A DNA stretch of 64,000 nucleotides. It comes from JADZEM01 sp046328125 (GTDB lineage Bacteria > Chloroflexota > UBA6077 > JACCZL01). Under the pieces are notes generated by a model. It made no database searches, had not been told where the DNA came from, and was given only the letters and a program-made list of their open reading frames with translations. Positions 35,785 through 42,963 of the stretch are shown piece by piece. The stretch is from assembly GCA_046328125.1 (NCBI GenBank), contig JAXLXF010000012.1, positions 116,178-180,177 on the forward strand. Reading direction: 5' to 3'. A program made the translations under genes and the position numbers. Position 1 is the stretch's first letter. Each line of letters begins with the position of its first letter.

Positions 35785-36014
35785 AAGAAACGGACGCGCA
35801 CCCAGCGTGTCAGGTCGGCAGGCGTTTTGCTGGTGTCGAGAGCTCCCTGAGTCTGCTCGCGGGCCATGCCGTGCATCCGGCGCGGCATGGCTGGCAACTG
35901 TGCACAACGCCACGTCGCCATCTTCGGCGGCCCTGACCGTACCGTCAGCCTCGCCGCCCGGCTACCATCCCGGCACCTCACCTACGATCCACCGTGTGCC
36001 GGGGGTGGCCGCCG

Positions 36015-36317
36015 ATGATGCTCAGTCCGCGCGAAGTCGAGAAGCTGTACGTCTACGTCGTGGCGGACCTCGCCCGGAAGCGCCGAGACCGCGGCCTCAA
36101 GCTGAACTACAGCGAGGCCATCGCGCTCATCACCGAGGCGATCCTCGAAGGCGCGCGCGACGGTAAGAGCGTGGCCGACCTGATGGACCTGGGTCGGACC
36201 ATCGTCTCGCGCGACCAGGTCATGCCCGGCGTGCCCGAGATGGTCCCGACCGTCCAGGTCGAGGCGACCTTCGCCGACGGCACCAAGCTGGTCACCTGCC
36301 ACGACCCCATCGTCTGA
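36015..36317 (+). CDS. ureA: Urease gamma subunit
   Basis: 100-aa structural subunit; the length is exactly that of UreA. Conserved N-terminus MLSPREVEKLYVYVVADLAR and RGLKLNYSEAIALITEAILE, then GKSVADLMDLGRTIVSRDQVMPGVPEMV, VQVEATFADGTKLVTCHDPI. Two adjacent ATGs (36015 and 36018) are possible starts. It joins UreB and UreC in the (alpha-beta-gamma)3 nickel enzyme that hydrolyses urea to ammonia and carbamate. Confidence 0.98.
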   Translation: MMLSPREVEKLYVYVVADLARKRRDRGLKLNYSEAIALITEAILEGARDGKSVADLMDLGRTIVSRDQVMPGVPEMVPTVQVEATFADGTKLVTCHDPIV

Positions 36318-36318
36318 C

Positions 36319-36398
36319 AAAGCCCCCATCCCCGGCCCCTACTGTCCCCCGTGCGCGGGAGAGGGGAGGATGCACGGGGGCGGGGCGGAGGGGGCTTT
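36319..36398 (+). terminator. Attenuator-like hairpin between ureA and ureB
   Basis: Outer perfect stem AAAGCCCCC (36319-36327) / GGGGGCTTT (36390-36398) encloses an inner perfect stem CCCCCGTGC (36346-36354) / GCACGGGGG (36372-36380); further C-rich/G-rich pairing lies between them. It is followed by a T (36399), giving GGGCTTTTC, the form of an intrinsic terminator, only five bases before the ureB ATG. It would lower expression of ureB onward relative to ureA, or be controlled by an antiterminator or RNA processing. Confidence 0.72.
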
Positions 36399-36403
36399 TC
36401 CAC

Positions 36404-36817
36404 ATGGCTGAGCCAGTCCACTACATCGTGCCGGACGGCGACATCGAGCTGAACGCCGGCCGGCCCACCACCACCGTCACCGTCCGCAACACCGGCGACC
36501 GCCCGGTCCAGGTCGGCTCGCACTACCACTTCTTCGAGGCGAACCGCGAGCTCGATTTCGACCGTCGCGCCGCGTACGGCATGCGCCTCGATATTCCGGC
36601 CGGCACCGCCGTCCGCTTCGAGCCGGGCGACGAGCGCGAGGTGCCCCTGGTCGCCTTCGGTGGGGCGCGGCGGGCCATCGGGTTCGCGGCGCTGGTGGAC
36701 GGCGACCTGGACGACGTAGAAGCCGCCCTCGCGAAGGCGCGCGAGCGCGGGTTCCTCGGCGCCGAGCCGCCCCTGGAGAACGCCCCGCTGGAGGACGCCG
36801 ATGCGGATTTCGCGTGA
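36404..36817 (+). CDS. ureB: Urease beta subunit
   Basis: 137-aa structural subunit with the UreB core: DGDIELNAGRPTTTVTVRNT, QVGSHYHFFEANRELDFDR (with the SHYHF motif), YGMRLDIPAGTAVRFEPGDE, VPLVAFGGARR. The C-terminal extension (about 105-137, acidic and Ala-rich) is a little longer than usual. It overlaps ureC by 17 bases. Confidence 0.97.
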   Translation: MAEPVHYIVPDGDIELNAGRPTTTVTVRNTGDRPVQVGSHYHFFEANRELDFDRRAAYGMRLDIPAGTAVRFEPGDEREVPLVAFGGARRAIGFAALVDGDLDDVEAALAKARERGFLGAEPPLENAPLEDADADFA

Positions 36818-38513
36818 TCGCTACGCCCGCCTGTACGGACCCACCGCCGGCGACCGCTTCAAGCTGGCCGACACCGAGCTGATTTGCGAAGTCGAGCGCG
36901 ACCTCGGCGTCCCCGGCGAGGAGGCCGTCTTCGGCGGCGGCAAGACGATCCGCGACGGCATGGCTCAGAGCCAGCGCGCCAGCGCCGAGGGCGCGCTGGA
37001 TCTCGTCATCACGAACGTGGTGGTGATGGACCCGGTCCTCGGGATCGTCAAGGGCGATCTCGGCGTCAAGGACGGCCGGATCGTCGGCGTCGGCAAGGCC
37101 GGCAACCCGGACACCCAGGACGGTGTGACACCCACGCTGGTCATCGGCCCGGGCACCGAGGTCATCGCCGGCGAGCACCTGATCGCCACCCCCGGCGGCA
37201 TCGACAGCCACATCCACATGATCTGTCCGCAGCAGGTGTACGAGGCGCTCTCCAACGGCATCACCACCATCATCGGCGGCGGCACCGGCCCGGCCGACGG
37301 CACCAACGCTACCACCTGCACGGCCGGACCGTGGAACATCAGTCGGATGCTCCAGGCCGTCGACAACCTGCCGCTCAACGTCGGGCTGCTCGGCAAGGGG
37401 AACGCCAGCCGAACCGCGCCGTTGATCGAGCAGGTGATCGCCGGCGCCTGCGGCCTCAAAGACCACGAGGACTGGGGCACCACTCCCAGCGCCATCGACA
37501 CCTCGCTGCGGGTGGCCGACGAGTACGACATCCAGGTCGCCATCCACACCGACACCCTGAACGAGTCCGGCTTCGTCGAAGACACCATCGCGGCCATTGC
37601 CGGCCGTACGATCCACACCTACCACACCGAGGGAGCTGGCGGCGGCCACGCCCCGGACATCATCAAGATCGCCGGCGAGCTGAACGCGCTGCCCTCGTCC
37701 ACCAACCCGACCCGCCCGTACACGGTCAACACCCTGGACGAGCACCTGGACATGCTGATGGTCTGCCACCATCTGAATCCGGCCGTGCCGGAGGACGTGG
37801 CGTTCGCGGAGAGCCGCATCCGCGCCGAGACCATCGCCGCCGAGGACGTGCTCCACGACCTCGGCGTCCTCTCGATGTATTCGTCGGACTCCCAGGCGAT
37901 GGGCCGGATCGGCGAGAGCTTCGCCAAGCTGTACCAGACCGCCGATAAGATGAAGCGGATGGCCGAGCCTCCCCCCGGCGCCGTCTCCCAGAACGACAAC
38001 CTCCGGATCCTGCGCTACCTCGCCAAACTGACCATCAACCCGGCGATCGCCCACGGCATCGCCCACGAGGTCGGGTCACTGGAGCCGGGCAAGCTGGCCG
38101 ACATCGTGCTCTGGCCGATCCCCTTCTTCGGGGCCAAGCCGAAGATGATCGTCAAGGGCGGCATGATCGCCTGGAGCGTGATGGGCGACCCGAACGCCTC
38201 GATCCCGACTACCGAGCCGGTCCTGTACCGGCCGATGTGGGGCGCGTTCGGCTCGGCGCCGGCGGCCACGAGCGTCACGTTCACCTCGCAGGCGGCGGTC
38301 GCGGACGGCGTCGGGGACCGGCTGCGGCTCCAGAAGCGGCTGGTCGCCGTCAAGGGGTGCCGCGCGGTCACCAAGAAGCAGATGATCCGCAACGACCTGA
38401 CCCCGAAGATCGAGGTCGATCCGGAGACGTACGTGGTGCGCGTGGACGGCAAGATCGCGACGGTCGGTCCCGCCGAGCGGCTGTCGCACACGCAGCTGTT
38501 CTACCTGATGTGA
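36801..38513 (+). CDS. ureC: Urease alpha (catalytic) subunit
   Basis: 570-aa catalytic subunit, normal length. All active-site elements are present: nickel His pair in GGIDSHIHMICPQQ, the carbamylated lysine (about K220) in GLKDHEDWG, His in VAIHTDTLNESG, His in YHTEGAGGGHAPD, the flap Cys-His in MVCHHL, and the nickel Asp in YSSDSQAMGR. The usual KIHEDWG reads KDHEDWG here, an uncommon but harmless-looking substitution. Ammonia is released in the cytoplasm for nitrogen supply. Confidence 0.98.
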   Translation: MRISRDRYARLYGPTAGDRFKLADTELICEVERDLGVPGEEAVFGGGKTIRDGMAQSQRASAEGALDLVITNVVVMDPVLGIVKGDLGVKDGRIVGVGKAGNPDTQDGVTPTLVIGPGTEVIAGEHLIATPGGIDSHIHMICPQQVYEALSNGITTIIGGGTGPADGTNATTCTAGPWNISRMLQAVDNLPLNVGLLGKGNASRTAPLIEQVIAGACGLKDHEDWGTTPSAIDTSLRVADEYDIQVAIHTDTLNESGFVEDTIAAIAGRTIHTYHTEGAGGGHAPDIIKIAGELNALPSSTNPTRPYTVNTLDEHLDMLMVCHHLNPAVPEDVAFAESRIRAETIAAEDVLHDLGVLSMYSSDSQAMGRIGESFAKLYQTADKMKRMAEPPPGAVSQNDNLRILRYLAKLTINPAIAHGIAHEVGSLEPGKLADIVLWPIPFFGAKPKMIVKGGMIAWSVMGDPNASIPTTEPVLYRPMWGAFGSAPAATSVTFTSQAAVADGVGDRLRLQKRLVAVKGCRAVTKKQMIRNDLTPKIEVDPETYVVRVDGKIATVGPAERLSHTQLFYLM

Positions 38514-38521
38514 GTCCTGCC

Positions 38522-38544
38522 CCCCTCTCCCTCTGGGAGAGGGG
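38522..38544 (+). terminator. Short hairpin after ureC
   Basis: Perfect 10-bp stem CCCCTCTCCC / GGGAGAGGGG with loop TCT, eight bases after the ureC stop and inside the operon. No T-run follows. It may protect the upstream mRNA end or reduce expression of the accessory genes relative to the structural ones. Confidence 0.5.
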
Positions 38545-38557
38545 CTGGGGGTGAGGG

Positions 38558-38905
38558 TTGAAAGTCCGACACCTGACCGCCATCCAGAACGTCGCGGCGG
38601 ATGGCTCGCTGATCGACCCGCTGGCGGTGCGCCACGGCCTGATCGTGGCGGGGCGCATCGAGGCGCTGGCCGGCCCAGTCGATCCCGAGACCCATCTGAA
38701 CGCCGACTTCGACGAGCATGGCCTGGAGCAATGCGTCGTGGTCGAGCGGCTGGAGGTCGGGGCGCCGGCCTGCTTCGAGGAGGACGGTTTTCGGATGGCG
38801 TGGGCCGCCGACGCAGCGTACGAGCCGTTGGGGCGGGTAAACATCTCCGAGCGGCTGCGGGCGTGGCGCGCTGTCCGAACTGCGCGCCCGCGGCGGGCGC
38901 AATGA
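38558..38905 (+). CDS. Unknown 115-aa protein in the urease operon
   Basis: Frame starting at TTG 38558 (MKVRHLTAIQNVAADGSLID) with codon use like its neighbours, ending in RLRAWRAVRTARPRRAQ. The sequence is mixed alpha/beta, has no metal-binding His cluster and does not match UreE, UreG or any urease family I recognise. The final nine or so residues derive from the palindromic repeat region, so the original C-terminus may have been altered. Its stop overlaps the ureF ATG (ATGA) inside the repeat. The function is unknown; the position suggests urease maturation or nickel handling. Confidence 0.6.
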   Translation: MKVRHLTAIQNVAADGSLIDPLAVRHGLIVAGRIEALAGPVDPETHLNADFDEHGLEQCVVVERLEVGAPACFEEDGFRMAWAADAAYEPLGRVNISERLRAWRAVRTARPRRAQ

Positions 38906-38949
38906 ATCGCGCCCATACAGCCGACGTACGGGCGCAATTCATTGCGCCC
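38895..38949. repeat. Palindromic repeat, family A, double unit spanning the ureF start
   Basis: Arms 38895-38918 and 38926-38949 match in 22 of 24 positions as inverted copies and share the family A core (here GGGCGCAATGAATCGCGCCC). The ATGA that ends the upstream ORF and starts ureF is the centre of the first palindrome, so the element has been built into both coding ends. Confidence 0.88.
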
Positions 38950-39705
38950 ACCAGCGATGCGCCCACCAGCGATGCGCCCACCAGCGATGCGCCCACCAGC
39001 GATGCGCCCACCAGCGATGCGCCCGCCCGCGACGCCGGCTTGCTCGCCGCGCTTCAACTGGGCGACTCGCTCTTCCCGAGCGGTGGGTTCACATTGTCCC
39101 ACGGCCTGGAGACGCTCGCCGAGCGCCGACTCGTCACCAGCGCGTCGGCGCTTCACGACTGGATCGCCGGGGTCGGGCGCTGGCAGGTGGCGACCTCGGA
39201 TGGAGCGGCAGCAGCGGCGGTCTGGGACGCCGGCGACGACCTCGCGGTGGTCACAGAGATCGACCGCTACCTGCTGGCCTCCAAGCTGGCCCGTGAGCCG
39301 CGCGAAGCCTCGCAGCGGACCGGCCGCCAGATGCTGGCAACGCTCGCGAGCATTGCCGGGGGCGCGTGTGCGCGGTACCGCCGCGAGGTGCTGGCCGCCC
39401 GGGCGCCTGGGCTCCAGCCGGTCGTGCTCGGGCTGGCCGGCCGGCAACTGGGCCTCGGGCAGCGCGAGACCGTCTTGCTGCTCCTGCACCTGTTCGCGGC
39501 CGGCTGCCTGGGGGCGGCGTTGCGGCTGGTGGACGTGGACGACGTCGAGGTCCAGCACGTCCGCCTCGCGCTGGCCCCGACGCTGGCCGAGGCCGCTGGC
39601 GAGGCGCTGGCGACGCCGTGGCAGGAGCTCCACGCCAGCGCCGTCCAGACGGAGCTGGCCTGCATGCTCCACGAGCGTTCGACCATGCGCCTCTTCGCGA
39701 GTTGA
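38902..39705 (+). CDS. ureF: Urease accessory protein UreF
   Basis: 267 aa. The UreF core starts at about residue 45: LLAALQLGDSLFPSGGFTLS, HGLETLAERRLV, then LAREPREASQRTGRQMLATL and a Leu-rich helical C-terminal half ending in QTELACMLHERSTMRLFAS. UreF with UreD and UreG gates GTP hydrolysis and nickel delivery to UreC. Residues 1-14 come from a palindromic repeat and 15-39 are five copies of APTSD, so the first 44 residues are probably not part of the folded domain. The start at 38902 overlaps the previous stop (ATGA); no better internal start in frame is evident before the core. Confidence 0.92.
   Translation: MNRAHTADVRAQFIAPTSDAPTSDAPTSDAPTSDAPTSDAPARDAGLLAALQLGDSLFPSGGFTLSHGLETLAERRLVTSASALHDWIAGVGRWQVATSDGAAAAAVWDAGDDLAVVTEIDRYLLASKLAREPREASQRTGRQMLATLASIAGGACARYRREVLAARAPGLQPVVLGLAGRQLGLGQRETVLLLLHLFAAGCLGAALRLVDVDDVEVQHVRLALAPTLAEAAGEALATPWQELHASAVQTELACMLHERSTMRLFAS
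38944..39033. repeat. 15-bp tandem repeat inside ureF (5 perfect copies plus 1 degenerate)
   Basis: Unit GCGCCCACCAGCGAT repeated at 38944-39018, then the degenerate GCGCCCGCCCGCGAC. In the ureF frame it encodes APTSD five times and APARD once. The first bases of the unit coincide with the end of the palindromic arm, so the array likely arose by slippage from it. Being a multiple of three, changes in copy number keep the frame. Confidence 0.95.
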
Positions 39706-39713
39706 CGGCAACC

Positions 39714-40613
39714 ATGACGCTGTTGACCCTGAGCGGCCCCACCCCCCAGCCTCCTCCGCTCGCAACCCTCCCGCCCGGCGCGGCCGGCAAGGTCGGGGAG
39801 CTCAACGTCACGCTCGGGGCGCGGGCTAGCCGGACTCGGTTGCTGGCGTCTCGTGTCCGCGTGCCCTTCCACGTGGGGCGTGTGCTCTACCCACAGGCGG
39901 ACTGGCCGGAGCTGGCCCACCTGCTGGTCACGATGCCGACCGGTGGCTTCGTGCAGGGCGACCAGGCGACGATGTCGGTGGTGGTCGAGGACGGCGCGTG
40001 CGTCCATCTGACCTCGCAGTCCGCGACGCGTGCCTACCGCTGTGAGGCGGCGCCGATTCGACAGAAGATCGAGCTGATCGTGCGTGGCGACAGCCTCCTC
40101 GAATGGTGGCCCGATCCGCTCATCCCGTACGCCGGGACCGCGCTCACTCAGGAGCTCCAGATCGTCGCGGACGAGCGGGCGACCGTCCTGGTGGCGGACT
40201 CCTGGCTGGCTGGCCGCGTGGCGCGAGGAGAGGTACACCAGTACGCCCGACTGGCGCTGACGGCGAGCGCCAGGCGGCCGGACGGCACGCTGCTGTTTCG
40301 CGATGCCCTGCGGCTGGAGCCCGAGCGCCAGCGGCCGTCCTCGCTCGGGCTGCTGGGGGATGCGCGAGCGGTCGGCAGCTACTTCCTGATTGGTCCCCGA
40401 CTCGTCGAGCGGCTGGAAATCCCGCTGGCGACCGCGCTCGGGGATCTGCTGCCAGGGCGTGCGGCGGCGTCCCGGCTGCCAGGAGACGTCGGGCTGTTCG
40501 TGCGTGTGCTCGCGGCCAGCTCCCAGCAGTTGCGCGCCGTCCAGGCGGCGATTCTGGCCCTCTGCCGAGAGCACCTGTTTGGGCGGGGCGCGGGCCACGT
40601 CTACAAGCCCTGA
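39714..40613 (+). CDS. ureD: Urease accessory protein UreD (UreH)
   Basis: 299 aa. UreD pattern: GKVGELNVTLGARASRTRLL, YPQADWPELAHLLVTMPTGG (with GGFVQGD), VHLTSQSATRAYRCEAAPIR, LEWWPDPLIPYAGTALTQEL. It binds the urease apoprotein and provides the nickel channel. ATG at 39714, nine bases after ureF. It is the last urease gene in the window. Confidence 0.95.
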   Translation: MTLLTLSGPTPQPPPLATLPPGAAGKVGELNVTLGARASRTRLLASRVRVPFHVGRVLYPQADWPELAHLLVTMPTGGFVQGDQATMSVVVEDGACVHLTSQSATRAYRCEAAPIRQKIELIVRGDSLLEWWPDPLIPYAGTALTQELQIVADERATVLVADSWLAGRVARGEVHQYARLALTASARRPDGTLLFRDALRLEPERQRPSSLGLLGDARAVGSYFLIGPRLVERLEIPLATALGDLLPGRAAASRLPGDVGLFVRVLAASSQQLRAVQAAILALCREHLFGRGAGHVYKP

Positions 40614-40728
40614 GGCGTGCGTGGCTCGCCGAGCATCCGCGAGACGGTGACCGTGGGTTTCGGTCTACGGCTCCGAGTACAACTACTGTGCTGCTCTTCG
40701 CGCGTATCGCCGACTCTGGATACCGTTC

Positions 40729-41721
40729 GTGTCAATCGCTTCATCTGGCGTCAAGACCGACGCCGCCCCTCACACCGAGCCTGTCTCGGGTACCTCGCGC
40801 TTCACCATCCTGGGCCTGCCGGGCTCGGATTTCGCGACGCTCCTGGTCACCATGCTGATCTGGTCGTCGTTGCACCCGATCGGCAAGCGGACGCTCGAAG
40901 AGATCACCGGCCCCCAGCTGCCGTTCACACGGGTGGCCCTCGCCGCGATCTTCCTGATCGCCGTCTGCGCCGTCACCGGGCGCCTGGGGCGCTTCCTGGC
41001 GCTGTTTCGGCCGCGCGAGGTCTGGAAGGTTGTGATTCTCGGGACGACCGGCTTCTCGCTCAGCTCGGGCCTGTCGATGATGGCGCTCGGCTACCTGCCG
41101 GCCGGCCTGAACAGCGTGCTCGCCAACGCCAGCCCGCTGATGGTGGCGCTCGGCATGATGGTCGTGTTGCGCGAGCGGCTCCCCCATCGGACGGTGATCG
41201 GGCTGCTGGTCGGGTTCTGTGGCGTGGCCGTCATCGCCTTGCGCGGCGGCATCGACGCCGGCAGCTTGAACCCGCTCGGCGTGACGATGTCGCTGGTCAG
41301 CTCCGCAACCTGGGCGCTCTACACCGTCATCGCACGCCGCCTGACCGCCGGTCACGACGCGATTGCGATGAGCGCGGCGACCAGCGCGATCGGCGCGCTG
41401 CCACTCGCGGTGGTAGTGGCGGTCGAGGGCGAAATCGGGCGGCTGGTCGGAGCCTCCACGACCACGCTGCTGCTGTTGCTCTGGTGCGGCGTGGTCGCGA
41501 CAGGCGCCACGTTCACCATGTGGGTGGTGATGCTTCGACGCGTCCACGCGGCGCGCGTCGCCAGCTTCCAGTATTTGATCCCGCTCTCGGCGCTCGCGCT
41601 GGCCTACCCGATCGCCGGCGAGGTGCCGACGGTCACGGCGCTGCTTGGCGCGGCGATGATCGTGTCTGGCGTGGCCGTCGCCAACTCGGCGGTGGCGGGC
41701 CGGGGCGCCCGGCGAGGGTGA
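40729..41721 (+). CDS. EamA-family (DMT) transporter
   Basis: 330 aa with ten hydrophobic segments in two EamA repeats: VTMLIWSSLHPIGKRTLEEI (TM1) and LGYLPAGLNSVLANASPLMV in repeat 1, VSSATWALYTVIARRLTAGH and VAARVASFQYLIP-like RVASFQYLIPLSALALAYPI in repeat 2. It starts with GTG at 40729, about 115 bases after ureD. A metabolite exporter; it may move a nitrogen compound given the neighbours, but that is only context. Confidence 0.88.
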   Translation: MSIASSGVKTDAAPHTEPVSGTSRFTILGLPGSDFATLLVTMLIWSSLHPIGKRTLEEITGPQLPFTRVALAAIFLIAVCAVTGRLGRFLALFRPREVWKVVILGTTGFSLSSGLSMMALGYLPAGLNSVLANASPLMVALGMMVVLRERLPHRTVIGLLVGFCGVAVIALRGGIDAGSLNPLGVTMSLVSSATWALYTVIARRLTAGHDAIAMSAATSAIGALPLAVVVAVEGEIGRLVGASTTTLLLLLWCGVVATGATFTMWVVMLRRVHAARVASFQYLIPLSALALAYPIAGEVPTVTALLGAAMIVSGVAVANSAVAGRGARRG

Positions 41722-41751
41722 CTGGAGCCACCCTGCGAGCCGCGCGGGGCG

Positions 41752-42897
41752 TCAGACCGCCGAAGCGGCCAGCGGCACCCTCGGCCCGACGACCTGGCGA
41801 ACCGGCTCGCTCCAGCGCAGCCCTGCGACGATCGGGTGGTGGTCGCTCTTGCCAGCGTCGCCGCGCGCGGCCCAGGACGCGATGAAATGGTCGGAGTGCC
41901 AGACGTAGTCGAGGCGCAGGACCGGCCACGGGACTGGGAAGAGGCGCGGCATCATGCCGACCCGTGGGAAGGTGTGGCCGAAGCCGGCGCCCACCTCGCG
42001 GTAGGCGTCGCGGAGCACCGCCGAGAGCGCGCGATGATCCTGGCAGTGCTCGGTCATGTTGAAGTCGCCGGTCACGATCGCCGGGCCTTCGATCTGACGG
42101 ACCATCTCGATCAGCTTCTCGACCTCGCCGCGCCGGCGGTCCGAACGGTACTCCAGTGGCGCCGCGAGTCCGCCAAGCTTGCGGTGCGACTTCCGCACGT
42201 ACGGAATCCGGGTGTGCAGGTTGACGTACGCGATCGGCCCAGCTGGCGATTCGACCGTCATCCGCTGCCACCAGTGACCGGCCGGCGAGGCTCGGAACGC
42301 GACTGGATCGCGCAGCGGGTAGCGGCTCAACACGGCGGCGCCCGAAGAGCTCGACGCGTTGGTAATGAAGTGGTACGGGTAGCGGTCGGCCAGGGTCTGG
42401 GCCAGGTACTCGGCGCCGTTCGTCCCCAGCTCCTGCAATCCGACGAGATCCGGGTTCGCCTTGACGATCGACGCCGCAAGGTCGTGGCCTTCGCGCTGCC
42501 AGGCCAGCGTGTTGTACGTCATCACGACGAGGTCCGTGGCAGCGCGGGCTTCTGGCCGTGGCGTGGGGCGGCGGAAGAACCGATGGCCCCAGCGCAGGCC
42601 GAAGATCGCGGCCAGCCCGGCGCCCGCCGTAGACAGGCTAGCCGATCCGAGGAGTGCACCGCCGAGCCAGATCGCGGGAGCTGGCACGTACGCCCATGGC
42701 TCCAGGTCGTCGGCCAGCTCGAGCCAGCCCTCGCGATGACGGATCAGGGGGCGGACCAGCGCGTAGCCGGCGACGGCGCCCGCGTAGGTGGCCGCTGCGC
42801 CGATGGCGCCCGCGCGGAGCCGGCGCAGCACGGAAGGAAGCAAGCCGCGGGAGGATCGAGTGTCGCGCTGCATGACAGTCACAGGATGTCCAGACAA
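41752..42897 (-). CDS. Membrane-anchored endonuclease/exonuclease/phosphatase family protein
   Basis: 381 aa. The N-terminal 110 residues contain two or three hydrophobic helices (GAIGAAATYAGAVAGYALV, PAPAIWLGGALLG). The EEP domain follows: VMTYNTLAWQ, DLVGLQELGTNGAEYLAQTL (catalytic Glu), AYVNLHTRIPYVRKSHR, VTGDFNMTEHCQDH (Asp-Asn), LDYVWHSDHF and the final SDHHPIVAGL. It needs a divalent metal and hydrolyses phosphodiesters; substrates in this family range from DNA to lipids. Membrane anchoring with an outward domain argues for an extracellular substrate. Starts at 42897 or 42873. Confidence 0.9.
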   Translation of the reverse strand: MSGHPVTVMQRDTRSSRGLLPSVLRRLRAGAIGAAATYAGAVAGYALVRPLIRHREGWLELADDLEPWAYVPAPAIWLGGALLGSASLSTAGAGLAAIFGLRWGHRFFRRPTPRPEARAATDLVVMTYNTLAWQREGHDLAASIVKANPDLVGLQELGTNGAEYLAQTLADRYPYHFITNASSSSGAAVLSRYPLRDPVAFRASPAGHWWQRMTVESPAGPIAYVNLHTRIPYVRKSHRKLGGLAAPLEYRSDRRRGEVEKLIEMVRQIEGPAIVTGDFNMTEHCQDHRALSAVLRDAYREVGAGFGHTFPRVGMMPRLFPVPWPVLRLDYVWHSDHFIASWAARGDAGKSDHHPIVAGLRWSEPVRQVVGPRVPLAASAV

Positions 42898-42963
42898 GGT
42901 TGCAAGTCCCGAGCCAGAGCCGTCACCTGATTCAACGACCGCGAGGCGCCAGGAGGGCCTGAT

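Noticed and set aside
36477..38066. 529-codon minus-strand open frame
   Set aside because: Antisense of ureB and ureC; composition only.
38558..38905. UreE assignment
   Set aside because: No UreE N-terminal pattern and no C-terminal His-rich metal site; left as unknown.
38944..39033. CRISPR-like array
   Set aside because: Units are contiguous 15-mers with no spacers and lie in the ureF reading frame; no cas genes nearby.
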